Shown here: positions 31,556 through 42,685 of the stretch, in pieces
Position numbering within the stretch: the first letter of the stretch is position 1
Layout: the number at the start of each line of letters is the position of its first letter
DNA from: Sesamum alatum
Lineage: Eukaryota; Streptophyta; Magnoliopsida; Lamiales; Pedaliaceae
Direction of reading: 5' to 3'
Assembly (NCBI GenBank): GCA_034509735.1
Contig: JACGWO010000001.1
Coordinates: 14,772,854 to 14,836,853, forward strand
Length of the DNA stretch: 64,000 bases
The notes under the pieces: generated by a model
What the model was told of the DNA's origin: nothing
Database searches by the model: none
Seen by the model: the letters and a program-made list of their open reading frames with translations, nothing else
Program-made: the position numbers and the translations under genes

Positions 31556-33000
31556 TGTTTTAATTTTGAAGGTGACAATTATACGGACACCCAATGTTGG
31601 AGGTGACAATTTGGGACCTCGTGTTTTAATATTAAGTATTCCGGCCATGGGAGTTTCTAAATATGGTAGAGCTATGCTAATGTGGATATTTTTAGTGTTT
31701 TGAAACTGGGATTTTGTTGACTAAGCAAACTGGTGTGGATGGCTCCACTACGTATATAATGACGTGGCAAACTAAAACAAATTGCATTTTTGATCCAGTA
31801 TGTTTGACAACTAATTTTGCAAGTGACAATTTATGATATTATGTTTTCATTTTTGAGCAATTTAAGGACTTGAGATGCCTTTGAAGAGTTGTTCAAACTT
31901 GAGTTCTGTACACTTCTTGTTGAAAATGTATCTGTCTAACATTCAAAAATGTCTCTCTCTGAAAACAGAGAAACACTCCACATGTAGTTTAGCTTTTGAA
32001 GAGTCAAACTGTGTACACTTGTTCTTGAAAATATCTTTGTCTAATGTTAAAACACCAAAAAGTATTGTTCGTGGTATCATCAATATCATAGCCAACGAGG
32101 AGAGAAAATATACTATCCTGATTCCACCCGTTTATGCTTAATTTAGCTAGTATTATCTATGTATTGACAGTACATGAATGGTTGATCCCAAACAAACATG
32201 TCAAATTTTGTAGTTTAAAGATAACATCAAAAGTTGACAACTCGATCGGTAAGTGTATATACAAAAGCCTCAATTTCTGAGAATAACACATGCACTCGTC
32301 TCAATTCTTACTCCCTCCTTGCCTTGTCCTGGACACAGCTGTCTGTAGGTTGGAGAGTGTAATGTACTTTTTTCCACCTTGTGTAAAGACTAGAAAATGT
32401 GCAGTCGGTTCCTGTGTACTGATTTGTGATGAAACATTGACTCCCTAGCAATTGTGGAGGGGCCTTGATGTTCACTCTTTAAGTTGGTCCTCCTCTTGTT
32501 TGCTGCAATTGGCTGAACAGTGATGAACCACTTGTGTATTGAGATGGGTTGAATAGACAGGTGTTTTGGACCATTTGGGAGAATGGATATCTAGATTAGA
32601 CGAAATAAATTTTCAAGAACAAGTGTACATAGCTCAACTTTGACCAAAGTCTTTAAAAGTTAATTACTTCTGGAGTCCTTAAATTGCCTAAGAATTAGAA
32701 TATAATATCCAAAACTGTTACCTTCAAAATATGGTGTCCTTATAATGTCCCCCCAAAACTACTTGAAAATGCAATTTGTTTTGGTTTGCCAAGTCGTTAT
32801 GCATATGTGGTGGAGTCATGAACATCAGTTTGCTTAGTTAGCCAAATCCTTTTTTCAAAACCCTTAAATGTCCACATCAATCGTATTCCGACCATATTTG
32901 AGAATTTCGGTGGTTGGGGTTTTTAAATTGCTCAAAAAATAAAATACAATGTCCTAAATTGATACCTGTAATATTGAGTGTCCTTATGATGTCACCCCCA
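31556..33000. mobile_element. Large inverted-repeat element upstream of the dioxygenase gene
   Basis: The left arm (about 31556-31960) and right arm (about 32560-33000) are inverted copies. Paired phrases include TAAGCAAACTGGTGT with ACATCAGTTTGCTTA, and AAACAAATTGCATTTT with its complement. The arms are about 400 bp and clearly diverged. The ends include GGTGACA at about 31571 and its complement near 32994. Long arms suggest a foldback or MULE-like element. No target duplication was found, and I see no coding capacity. Confidence 0.65.
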
Positions 33001-33005
33001 TAACC

Positions 33006-33764
33006 TGTTGGACCAAAATTGCAATTTGGCCCAAATTTAATTATAACTTAATATGGGTTGCGGGTGGAATATAAAGGGCAGATTTTTATCGAACTTTCAT
33101 TTCACACAATATTGTCACACAATAAATAATTGACATTGTTAAGATTTGTGGCCCAAATCCTCAAGGCCCAAAGCCCAGCCACTCTGGATGGTTGGACCAT
33201 CACTTGGCCCTGGCCGAATCTTTTTGGCTCAATCACTTTTGGCCCAACCTCACCAACCGATCGTATGTTTCCTATACTATCTGATGACCTCTCTCTTTCT
33301 AATCATAATCCCATTTCTAATGGGTGTCTCATCTTTTATTTCGCCAATGATGACCTTTGTTCTCTCAATCGCCGCCTTCTCTCCAATCGTTGTCTCCGAG
33401 CATTTACTTCCTCTGATCACTACATATATACTGCTGCAGTTCTGTGTCAAATACACTAAACCAATCTCCTTCTTCTCTCCCTTCTTCTGAAAAACCCTAA
33501 AACCTCTGGTGTTGCCTTCGTGGCCTTTGAGTTGAAAGCCTTTGTGGCTGAGCCTTAGTAGTTTGGATTGATCTGTGTCTTGTGGCCATGGTTAATCTAA
33601 GGCTTGAGTGGTTTGTGCCTTAGTGGCTAGTGGTTCCAAGCAACCAATGGTTTGGGTTGCAAGTCTTGGTGGTTTTTGGGTTCCGATTTCCAGATCTGGC
33701 TTTCTGAGCTTTGTAAGAGTTTGAACCTCAGTAGGTGAATTTCAAATTTATGTAAGCAATTTGA
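33006..33764. other. Unresolved region with promoter-like words
   Basis: No gene is identified. It holds several GGCCCA/TGGGCC words (33150-33250), a CT-rich stretch, and AAACCCTAAA near 33494, words found in promoters of plant growth-related genes. It may be a promoter fragment or the remains of an LTR starting near TGTTAAGATTTGTGGCCC (about 33137). Confidence 0.35.
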
Positions 33765-35515
33765 TTTTTTTTTTAACCAAATAAGGGAATATATTATTGA
33801 GAGGATGGTAAAGCATTCAAGAGCAGAAAATTGTTTATGGTGGCAGGATCAATGTCTCCATCATCCACCAAGACAACATGTCTAGCAAGTTTATGAGCAA
33901 CTGCATTAGCAGATCTACGAACAAAATTAAAAGAGATATAGGGACAATTACTGGTAGCTAGTAAGATTTCTCTAATAATGGGGCTGATGAACGAATGTTG
34001 CCAAGATCCGGAAGTAATACCTTTTATCACCACTAAGCAATCCCCTTCGATCTCAATTGAATTCCCTGGAAAGTGCGAGGCCATGTCAACAGCTTCACGA
34101 GCAGCCAAGGCTTCAGCGTGGGTCGGATCACAAACATTTCTACAAAATTTGGACACCCAACACACACCTTTACCCGTATCATCTCGGACAATCACACCAA
34201 TCCCTGCTTCATTCCGATCTTGGGAAATCGCTGCATCGAAGTTGATCTTTAAGGCACCCAGCGGAGGGGTCTTCCAGGTAGAGCTGGCAGCAGGGTGTAT
34301 TTGAGGCGCTCGGCCTTGGTTCACTACAGTGAATTCCAGTAGGATGTTCCACACCGAGTTGACAACACGCATAGGACATGGTGTTTCCTTTTCCATAACC
34401 AGTTTGTTCCTAGCATACCAAATGTTCCAGATGAGTGTCACAGAGAGCCTAAACTACTCCTCATCCAATTTGTCATGTAAACACCTCAGCCAGCTCCTAG
34501 CCGAGCCATTCCATAATGAAACAATAAACCAAGGCAAACAGGAAATTGCCCAAACTTGACGAGAAAAGGGGCACTGGACAAAGAGATGTTGAGGGTCTTC
34601 CGAATGATCAAGACAAAAGGGGCAAGAATTAGCAATGTCCATACCTCTCCTGATAAGGTTCGGGGCTGTGGGGATAGCATCTTTACAGAGTTTCTAGGCA
34701 AACATCCTCATTTTATTCGGCACTTTACATGACCAAATGAAGCTCCACTGATTACGCTGACCAGTGCTGGACTCACCCAAGGCTATGGAGTGAGTGTGGA
34801 GTTGGATCTGCCGTTGCACGTAATAAGCACTCCTAACCGAGAATAGGCCATTCTTGGAATAGTGCCATACCAATAAGTCCTCAACACCAAGTATCGCCAA
34901 TGGGAGTGATTTTATCAAAGTCGCATCAACGGGAGTAAAGCAACTATCAATCATTGTATCCTTCCATTCTCTAGTCGTTGGGTCAATCAGTTCCGCCACC
35001 TTTGTATTCGGAGGGTAAGCATCCCCCATATAAACCGGCCTGAAGGAATGGGGCCTTGGGAGCCATGGGTCTCGCCAAATACGAATCTGCTTCCCATCGC
35101 CTATTCGCCACCTACAGCCCGCTTGTATCAAGGGCCGAGCCTCCCAAATGCTTCACCACGAACTTGACGGATTGGAACCCAAAGTAGCCTCCAGAATAGG
35201 TACCTTTGGAAGTACCTTTCCTTGAGAATCCTGCTGAGGAGACTGTCAGGTCTTGTGAGTACTAGCCAAGCCTGCTTCGCCACAAGAGCAACGTTAAAAG
35301 CACCGAGGTCCCGAAAGCCCATGCCCTCTCTTCCTTTACTGTCACACAACTTGTTCCAGGCAACCCAACGTATCCGTTTCTCTCTCGGGCTGCTCCACCA
35401 AAAATCTGCAATGATAGACTCAATTTCTTTAATCAAGGTTTTTGATAAGATAAAACAGCTCATGGCATACGAAGGTACGGCTTGTAGGACAGATTTAATC
35501 CACCCATATTGCCAC
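33765..35515 (-). mobile_element. 5'-truncated LINE
   Basis: The poly(A) tail appears as ten T at 33765-33774. Upstream on the minus strand lie the end of a reverse transcriptase ORF and an RNase H domain. The endonuclease and most of the polymerase are missing, as in incomplete reverse transcription. A clear target duplication was not found. Confidence 0.8.
33794..35463 (-). pseudogene. LINE reverse-transcriptase C-terminal region and RNase H
   Basis: 35463-35128 includes [20 protein letters not shown] and [20 protein letters not shown], typical just after the polymerase core of plant LINEs. 35131-34694 includes CRWRIGDGKQIRIWRDPWLP. 34642-34454 holds a zinc-binding motif (CPFCLDHSEDPQHLFVQC). 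34441-33794 is an RNase H-like domain with INFDAA, HAEALAAREA and EGDCLVV. The final Asp is replaced (AVAHKLAR). The pieces are in different frames, and the polymerase active site is missing. Confidence 0.85.
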
Positions 35516-35519
35516 CACT

Positions 35520-36277
35520 AATTTCAGTAATAGTTTGTACGAGTTACAAAGAATCATAACTGCAACTGCGCTAAATATCTGCACATAGTCAAAAAGAGAA
35601 AAGATCATGATTCTCGAAAAGAAAGGTGTTGAAAAAGAAAAAAAAAGTTAAAAAAAAAAGGAAAGGTTGACATTCCACGAAAGGAATGTGTTAAAGAAGG
35701 AAAGAAGTGAAAGAAAAAAAAAAGTTAACTTACCAAATCAATGAACATGTAACAAATTACCAAAATAATCTTGGCCAATTAATCCTATTTATGTAATAGG
35801 ATAGGATAAAGTAGTATTTTACAATTGCCTACTTTAATTAACGTCAATGATATTAGTATACATAGCTCCTTCATCATTGGGGAGGGGGAGGGAAAAAGAT
35901 ATTCTTAGGCTATATTGTAATGTAAATGTGCTAAGTCACACATATGACTATTTTTTGTAACATCAATAAGAGAAAATCCTTTTAATCAAGTTAGGAGCTA
36001 GAAAAATTGATTTGATCAAAAGAAAAAGCATTTCCAGGTTTCGCTAATTGAAATCCTATTACACAAAAATTAACTTCTTGATCTAACTACAAAATCTATT
36101 GTCAGCTACTGGTAGCAGGAAACAAGGATGCAAGGATTTTCAGTTGTCAAGAAAATTATATTCATCTCTTTGAAAAAAACCAGGACTATCTTGCCAAGTT
36201 TTGCTAAAGAATCCATCAAGGATTACGCTGCTGATCGTTCAAAACGTTGTCTCAACCTTGAACTTGGACTGCGAATC
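35520..36277. other. AT-rich spacer, no gene seen
   Basis: Purine-rich and A-rich runs (35640-35740) and otherwise plain AT-rich sequence. The first 65 bp resemble 18290-18360. Confidence 0.5.
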
Positions 36278-36282
36278 GGATG

Positions 36283-36822
36283 TGATCCGGGTGGCGGGTA
36301 GCGATCCTTGGTGACGTCTGTGCTTGACTGATCCGGGTAACGGGTAGCGGGTAGCGACCTCTGGAGACATCTAGAATTAGTGATCTCCACCTGACACCTA
36401 GGGCGTAAGGGTACCTAAGAAGAGAGCAAACGTGAGCCTCGCCGGGATCATCCCCGGCGAAGACCCTCCGATGCTTAAGTCAGCTCAGACTCGATATGGC
36501 AAAAATGCGATCTAAGTAGAATGATAGGTCGAATGTTATCCAAAAATATTTTACCATTAATGCGGTGGAACAGGAGTATTTATAGAGCCAAGTGCGTGTA
36601 CTTACCTAGTCCACGTGGCGTCATCTCAAGACTTCAGCTATCAGGAGACCAAGGGTCTAGATCTCGGGTCCTCTTGTCCGGGTTTCGGGTCGCGTATCCG
36701 GGTCGGGTCGCGGGTAGCAACCCAACTGTGTTGTACGCAGGTTATCAGGCCTATATGCAATTTTAACCTCTTTTTTAGGGTATTTATGTCTTTTTATCAT
36801 ATATGGGGTACTACCCCTATCA
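36283..36822 (-). repeat. 3' LTR of the Tat-type element
   Basis: Very similar to 41497-42027 with a few small indels. It contains GGGTAGCGGGTAGCGACC repeats and a TATTTATAG box. On the minus strand a purine-rich tract (AGAAGAAGTGGGGG) lies just outside its 5' edge at about 36827-36840, in the place of a polypurine tract. Confidence 0.93.
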
Positions 36823-37089
36823 TTAGTCCCCCACTTCTTCTAGTGCAAGTTATTGCACTGGAAGAAGTTGAGCAGGCTTCATGTGATCAGTCGCGTCTTC
36901 GTGCTATTATGACGATCTTCCCATTTCTGATAACTTCTGGAAGAAGTTGAGCAGGCATCATGTGATCAGTCGCGTATTCGTGCTATTATGACGATCTTCC
37001 CATTTCTGATAACTTGAGAAGTCATTTGCCCATTTTGCTAAATCCTTCTACCTTGACCTCTCATGGCAGAGTTTAACTTGAAGAAATCT

Positions 37090-37735
37090 CTCAGATAATA
37101 ACGCGACCTCATGGGAGGTACGCGACCTTTTTTAAGATAAATCTCTTTTCAAATGATAACGCGACCTCGTGGGAGGTACGCGACCTTGAAGATAAATCTT
37201 TTTTAGATAATAACGCGACCTCGCGGAAGGTACGCGACCTTGAACATAAACATTTCAGATAATAACGCGACCTCGCGGGAGGTACCCGACCTTGAACATA
37301 AATCTTTTTTCGGATAATAACGCGACCTCACGGGAGGTACGCGACCTTGAACATAAATCTTTTTCGGATAATAATGCGACCTCGCAAGAGGTACGCGACC
37401 TTGAACATAAATATTTTCGGATAATAACACGACTTCGTGGAAGGTACGCGACCTTGAACATAAACTTTTCCAAATAATAACGCGACCTCGCGGGAGGTAC
37501 GCGACCTTGATGATAAACTTTTCCAGATAATAATGCGACCTCATGGAGGTACGCGACCTTGAAAATAAATCTTTTAGATAATAACGCGACCTCACGGGAG
37601 GTACGCGACTTTTAACATAAATATTTCAGATTAACGCGACCTCATGGGTGGTACACGACCTTGAACAAACTTTTCAAATAATAACGCGACCTCGCGGGAG
37701 GTACGCGACCTTGCACATAAACTTTTCAAATCGTT
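37090..37735. repeat. Tandem array 1, about 12 units of 50-58 bp
   Basis: Units read ATAACGCGACCTCGCGGGAGG, then TACGCGACCTTGAACATAAA and a T-rich spacer. CGCGACCT occurs twice per unit. Open frames across the array are artefacts of the repeat. Confidence 0.95.
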
Positions 37736-38430
37736 TTGAGGTGATCTTACATAGATCACTTGAGACGATCTTTTTCAAATCGTTTTGAGATTATCTTTTA
37801 AGATGATCTTTTTCAAATCGTTTTGAGGTGATCTTTCACAGATCACTTGAGACGATCTTTTTTAGATCGTTTTGAGGTGATCTTTCACAGATCACTTGAG
37901 ACGATCTTTTTCAGATCGTTTTGAGATTATCTTTTGAGGTGATCTATCAAAGATCGTTTTCAGATCGTTTTGAGGTGATCTTTCACAGATAACTTGAGAT
38001 GATCTTTTTCAGATCGTTTTGAGATTATCTTTTGAGGTGATCTTTTTCAGATCGTTTTGAGACAATCTTTTTCAGATCGTTTTGAGGTGATATTTCACAG
38101 ATCATTTTGAGACGATCTTTTTCAGATCGTTTTGAGATTATCGTTTGAGGTGATCTTTTTCAGATTGTTTTGAGGTAATCTTTCACAGATCACTTGAAAT
38201 GATCTTTTCCAGTTCATTTTGATATGATCTTTCACAGACCACTTGAGACGATCTTTTTCAGATCGTTTTGAAGTGATCTTTCACAGATCACTTGAGACAA
38301 TCTTTCTCAGATCGTTTTGAGATTATCATTTGAGGTGATCTTTTTCAGATCGTTTTGAGGTGATCTTTTTCAGATCGTTTTGAGGTGATCTTTCACAGAT
38401 CACTTGAGACGATCTTTTTCAGATATTTTT
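37736..38430. repeat. Tandem array 2, about 50-bp units with GATC hairpins
   Basis: Units alternate GATCGTTTTGAGGTGATC, TTTCACAGATCACTTGAGAC and GATCTTTTTCA. Many have GATC at both ends and can fold as short hairpins. Unit order is irregular. Confidence 0.92.
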
Positions 38431-38599
38431 GATGATGTCATGTAACCTACAGGAGTAAACGACTGCGCACATGAAATTAAGTAGCCCGATTGTATTCAAA
38501 TGATGTTTCACAGATCCTTACACCTGAAAAACTTTCAAAGTTTGAGTTAATCAAAAAAGGGATCTTTTTCAGATCCTAGTATTCTAGATCTTTCACTGA

Positions 38600-39180
38600 T
38601 CTTCTGGTCGCCTGTCACCCAGAAGCGTCTTGAGGCTTAGCACAAAAAAGTGGTCTTTTTCAGACCATCTGCCTTCTGATCGCGTGTCTTCCAAAAGCGT
38701 CTCAAAACTTAACACCAAAGTGGTCTTTCACAGACCATCTATTTTATGGTCGCATGTCACCCAGAAGCGACTTGAGACTTGGCACAAAAAGTAGTCTTTT
38801 TCAGACCATCTGCCTTCTGATCGCGTGTCTTCCGAAAGCGTCTCAAAACTTAGCACCAAAGTGGTCTTTCACAGACCACCTATTTTATGGTCGCATCTCA
38901 CCCAAAAGCGTCTTGAGACTTAGCACAAAAAGTGGTCTTTTTCAGACCATCTGCCTTCTGATCGCGTGTCTTCCGAAAGCATCTCAAAACTTAGCACCAA
39001 AATGGTCTTTCACAAACCATCTATTTTCTGGTCGCATGTTACCCAAAAGCGTCTTGAGACTTAGCACAAAAGTGGTCTTTTTCAGACCATCTGCCTTCTG
39101 ATCATGTGTCTTCCGAAAGCGTCTGAAAACTTAGCACCAAAGTGGTCTTTCACAGACCATCTAGCTTCCTGATCGCATGC
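38600..39180. repeat. Tandem array 3, four units of about 141 bp
   Basis: GGTCGC(C/A)TGT starts at 38606, 38748, 38889 and 39030. Each unit contains two half units, with GTGGTCTTTTTCAGACCA in one and GTGGTCTTTCACAGACCA in the other. These echo the GATC(TTT)CAGATC modules of array 2. Confidence 0.93.
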
Positions 39181-39352
39181 TACGCCTACGCGTAAAATTT
39201 CTTCCAAGTTATGGATGTTCCGCGGTCGGGGGAGGTTTTTCCTTCCAGATCTTGCAGCCTGTACGTTCTTTTGTAGATAACGCCTGCATTTTTCACCTCA
39301 AATTTCATTGTAACAGTAAATACCATTTTTGATTACGAAAGACGTCTTATCT

Positions 39353-41352
39353 CTATCTTATTTCGCCATGAAAATCTGGTGGTATCCTTGGTATGCATCC
39401 ATCATGTTGAACAACGTGCACGCTACGGTAGTCTACCAACAAGTCACGTCGAGGTCGCGGGTAGGGTACGCTTTGATTAAGTCCGTAAAGTCCATGCACA
39501 TTCGCCACTTTCCTGATACCATTGTCACAATCACCACATTTGATAATCACTGGGTGTATTGCACCTGTCACATACCCGGCTTCTAGCAATTTGTTCACCT
39601 CCACCTCGATGATCTTGTTCCGCTTGACACCAAACGTCCTCTTCTATTTGACTGGTCGAACTTGTGTTCTCCTTGAGAAGCTTGATCACCATCGTCTCCA
39701 AGCTTGAGGTCATACGCGACCCAATTCTGGTCCTCTTACTTGCTTCTCCTTGCACCAGTTGAATCGTCTTATGCTCTCCTACTGGTTCTATCCAATCGGG
39801 CTTAAACTTCTTTACGGTGTCCATCTTCTTAATCGGGTGCACGGTCACTATTTTTCTTTTGGTCTTTATGTCATCACCTTCACCCTTTTTCAGAATAGGT
39901 TGTAACACTTTCTAGTCTCCATCTGGTCGTAACTCACCTCGCCTATTCCATGTCTTGTTGGGAACTTCATCTTCATGTGACAGGTGGACATTACTGCCAT
40001 CGACGTTCTCCTCCTTGGCTCATAACCCTTGTCAACTAACACCTTGTGCACCAAAAAATTTGCAATGTCCATCTTGATCACCATTGGGTCGTTCAGTGAC
40101 TCCATCTCTAATGATAAGTTGTTTCTGCTAAAGGTGATCTCCTCTTCCTGCTCAACCTTCAAACCATCTCTTTCAAAACAATTGCTTCCGGCGTACCTCT
40201 TTCGCGACCTCGCGAGGTCTTCTCCAGTAGGTCCTACAATTGTATGAACGATTCCTTTCATAGGAGCGTTATCACCTGCCTCGTCACTTTTTCCTTTATG
40301 TTCTCTTTTGAGAAACCGTTCCCTAGTCCTTGACCTGCTTATCGATCTATCCATTCTCTCTTTCCTCTACTCTTGCTCAGGGTCACGAGATTCCATTCTT
40401 TGAAGAATCTGTTTGTCTCTTCCGCGATCTTGACCAGCATCGCGACCTCTGCTCGCCCATCCACCATCTTTCATCGCGGTCATCTCTTCCTTGTCTATGT
40501 ATTTTTGTGCTATTTTCATCAACTGTTCTACATCCTCAGGTGGGTCCCTTGCAAGTAATGATGCGAACGGTCCTTTCTTCAACCTATGTATAAGAATGCT
40601 TATCATCATGTCAATTCGGAGGTCTTGGACCTCTAAGGTCTCATTATTGAATCTTCTTACAAAACTTTTCAATGACTCGTCTTCCTCTTGTCTTATGGTG
40701 AACAAGTTGGTAGCCGACCTCTTCCGTTTTTTCGTACTTGCAAAGTGGAACGTGAATTTCTGAATCAACTGTTTGTATGAATCAATCGCCCCACTCGGCA
40801 AGTTGGTGAACCATTCTTGGGCCTTTCCTGTCAAGGTGGTCACAAAAAGTTTTGCGTTAATAGAATCAGATTGACCATACAAGTTCATTACCAATTCAAA
40901 CGTTGCGATGTGCTCCAGTAGGTCTTTGGTTCCATCGTATTTAGGTAGATCAGGCATCCGAAAGCTGGGATCCACGACCTCGATCAACATTTTGTTTGAA
41001 AATGGTGAGTTTCTGTTTTGCCACGATCTCCCATTTTCTCTTAAGTTTATCAATCTGCAACCCCAATCTCTCAATCTGGCGGCCCACGTTCTCCACCTCA
41101 GCCCTCGATATCCCAGGCTCTCTCCTGGTTTTTCCTTTTTCACTTGATGCTTCGTCCGAAAATTTTTATTTTTGTGCCTTTCTCAGGCATCCCTTTGCTA
41201 GTCACTTCCTTCGGGTCACTTTCCACCTCTTTTCCTTTGAATAATTGACGTTTCATTGAATCACACGCACATGGGGTCGCGGTTTGCCTTTCATATTCAA
41301 CTATGGCGTTTCTAGTTGTGTTCCTAGCAGCTTCATCGATCATCCTTAGCAA
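39353..41352 (-). pseudogene. Gag-protease-polymerase remnants of the Tat-type element
   Basis: Gag is best seen at 41143-40367: FRMPDLPKYDGTKDLLEHIA, LTGKAQEWFTNLPSG and ESLKSFVRRFNNET, the capsid region. An upstream frame (41352-41140) holds its N-terminal part. Protease text at 40354-39890 has RKRYAG and VLVDKG, where VD(S/T)G is usual. It then jumps to a more C-terminal stretch (KMKFPTRHGIGEV), so an internal part is lost. 39908-39531 and 39604-39353 hold the linker and a damaged piece of polymerase (EVNKLLEAGY). The rest of the polymerase and integrase is absent. Confidence 0.85.
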
Positions 41353-41477
41353 TTCGTTTCTGGTGATCTGAAGAATTTGCTCCCCAGGTCGCGAAATGGG
41401 TTCTTAAAGTCGCCTGGTGTTTGTTCGCCTCCTGATGGTCCTTCCATCTCGAATCTGAAGTGATCTTCTCAGAGTTT

Positions 41478-41496
41478 TCCCACAGACGGCGCCAAC
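41478..41496 (-). other. Primer-binding site of the Tat-type element
   Basis: TTGGCGCCGTCTGTGGGAA on the minus strand directly abuts the 5' LTR, where the tRNA primer pairs to start reverse transcription. Confidence 0.85.
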
Positions 41497-42027
41497 TGAT
41501 CTGGGTGGCGCGTAGCATCCTTGGTGACATCTGTGCTTGACTGATCCGGGTAGCGGGTAGCGACCTCTGGAGACGTCTAGAATTAGCGATCTCCACTTGA
41601 CACATAGGGCGTAAGGGTACCTGAGAAGAGAGCAAACGTGAGCCTAGCCGGAATCGTCCCTAGCGAAGACCCTCCGATGCTTAAGTTAGCTCAGACTTAA
41701 GATGGCAAAAATACGATCTAAGTAGAATGATAGGTCGAATGCTATCCAAAAATGTCTTGCCATTAATGCGGTGGAACAGAGGTATTTATAGAGCCAAGTG
41801 CGTGTACTTGCCTGATCCACGTGGTGTCATCTCAAGACTTTAGCTGCAGGAGACCAAGGGTTTAGATCTCGGGTTCTCTTGTCAGGGTTTCGGGTCGCGT
41901 ATCCAGGTCGGGTCGCGGGTAGCAGCCCGACTGTGTTGTACGCGGGTCATCAGGCCTATATGCAATTTTAACCTCTTTTTGAGAGTATTTATGTCTTTTC
42001 AGCATATATGGGGTACTACCCCTATCA
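41497..42027 (-). repeat. 5' LTR of the Tat-type element
   Basis: Partner of 36283-36822. It is flanked by the primer-binding site on the left and the GGATG target duplication on the right. Confidence 0.93.
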
Positions 42028-42032
42028 GGATG

Positions 42033-42685
42033 TTTCAGCAATATCGTGCAAGCCCATAACACAAAGTAACAGTTTTCAGATAACAGATAGACTTGGCACG
42101 ACTTAGAACAAATGGGTTTTTCCAGCTTCCAACAAGGAATCTGCTCTAAAAAGGTTATTAATAACTCAACTAGAAGTATAATTAACTCCTTTCTGTTCTT
42201 GTTCTTGCAATGGAGGCAAAAGAATTATCACTTCCTGCAATCTTAATTTCCCCGTCTGTCAATGTGTTGATTAGAAGTATCCAATTCGGAACATGTGTGA
42301 TTGTTGAAAAGGATGATAATATGTAAATGTTAGGACAAGGCGCAGAGGAACAAGAACATATGTTCATAGTTTGCTGTTTCCATAATGTCTGTTAAGAAAA
42401 TAATGTGAGTATGTTGCCAAGACAGACGGCCCTGTTAATCAAATCCTGTTAAAATCATCCAGACATCTCTATTTATTACACAAATATTCCTCTTTCACCA
42501 TTTTATAAGAACAATTCCAAAACTTTTACTTACATTTTCTTGCTGATTGATCACCAGGCAACTTCACCTATGACACTCAGACAATCTCGGAAGAGGCCTA
42601 TTCTTCAATTAGGCATTCCTATTTCTCTTACACACTTATCACGCTATTTATTTGGGCCTGAAAAACTCGTCTTGTTGTCTGAAAA
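42033..42685. other. 3' flank of the RING-H2 gene, no other gene seen
   Basis: Ordinary AT-rich sequence between the Tat-type element and the stop codon of the RING-H2 gene. It presumably holds that gene's 3' untranslated region on the minus strand. Confidence 0.5.

Larger units (their letters stand above)
36283..42027 (-). mobile_element. Ty3/gypsy LTR retrotransposon, Tat-type, non-autonomous
   Basis: Two LTRs (540 and 531 bp) start TGATC and end CTATCA, and GGATG is duplicated at 36278-36282 and 42028-42032. The primer-binding site and gag on the minus strand show the 5' LTR is on the right. The 5745-bp element keeps gag, remnants of protease and a short piece of polymerase, then 2.1 kb of three tandem arrays before the 3' LTR. 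Gag and protease text resembles the Tat (Ogre/Retand) lineage, whose 3' regions often carry tandem repeats. Integrase and most of the polymerase are missing. Confidence 0.95.

Noticed and set aside
31875..32141. 88-codon open frame between the dioxygenase gene and the LINE
   Set aside because: It lies in the arm and loop of an inverted repeat, has no domain, and its sequence recurs in diverged form within the same element.
37203..37595. Long open frame rich in Arg, Ser and Tyr repeats
   Set aside because: Created by a tandem repeat whose unit lacks stops in that frame.
38754..39101. 115-codon repetitive open frame
   Set aside because: It follows the 141-bp tandem array exactly and has no relatives I recognise.
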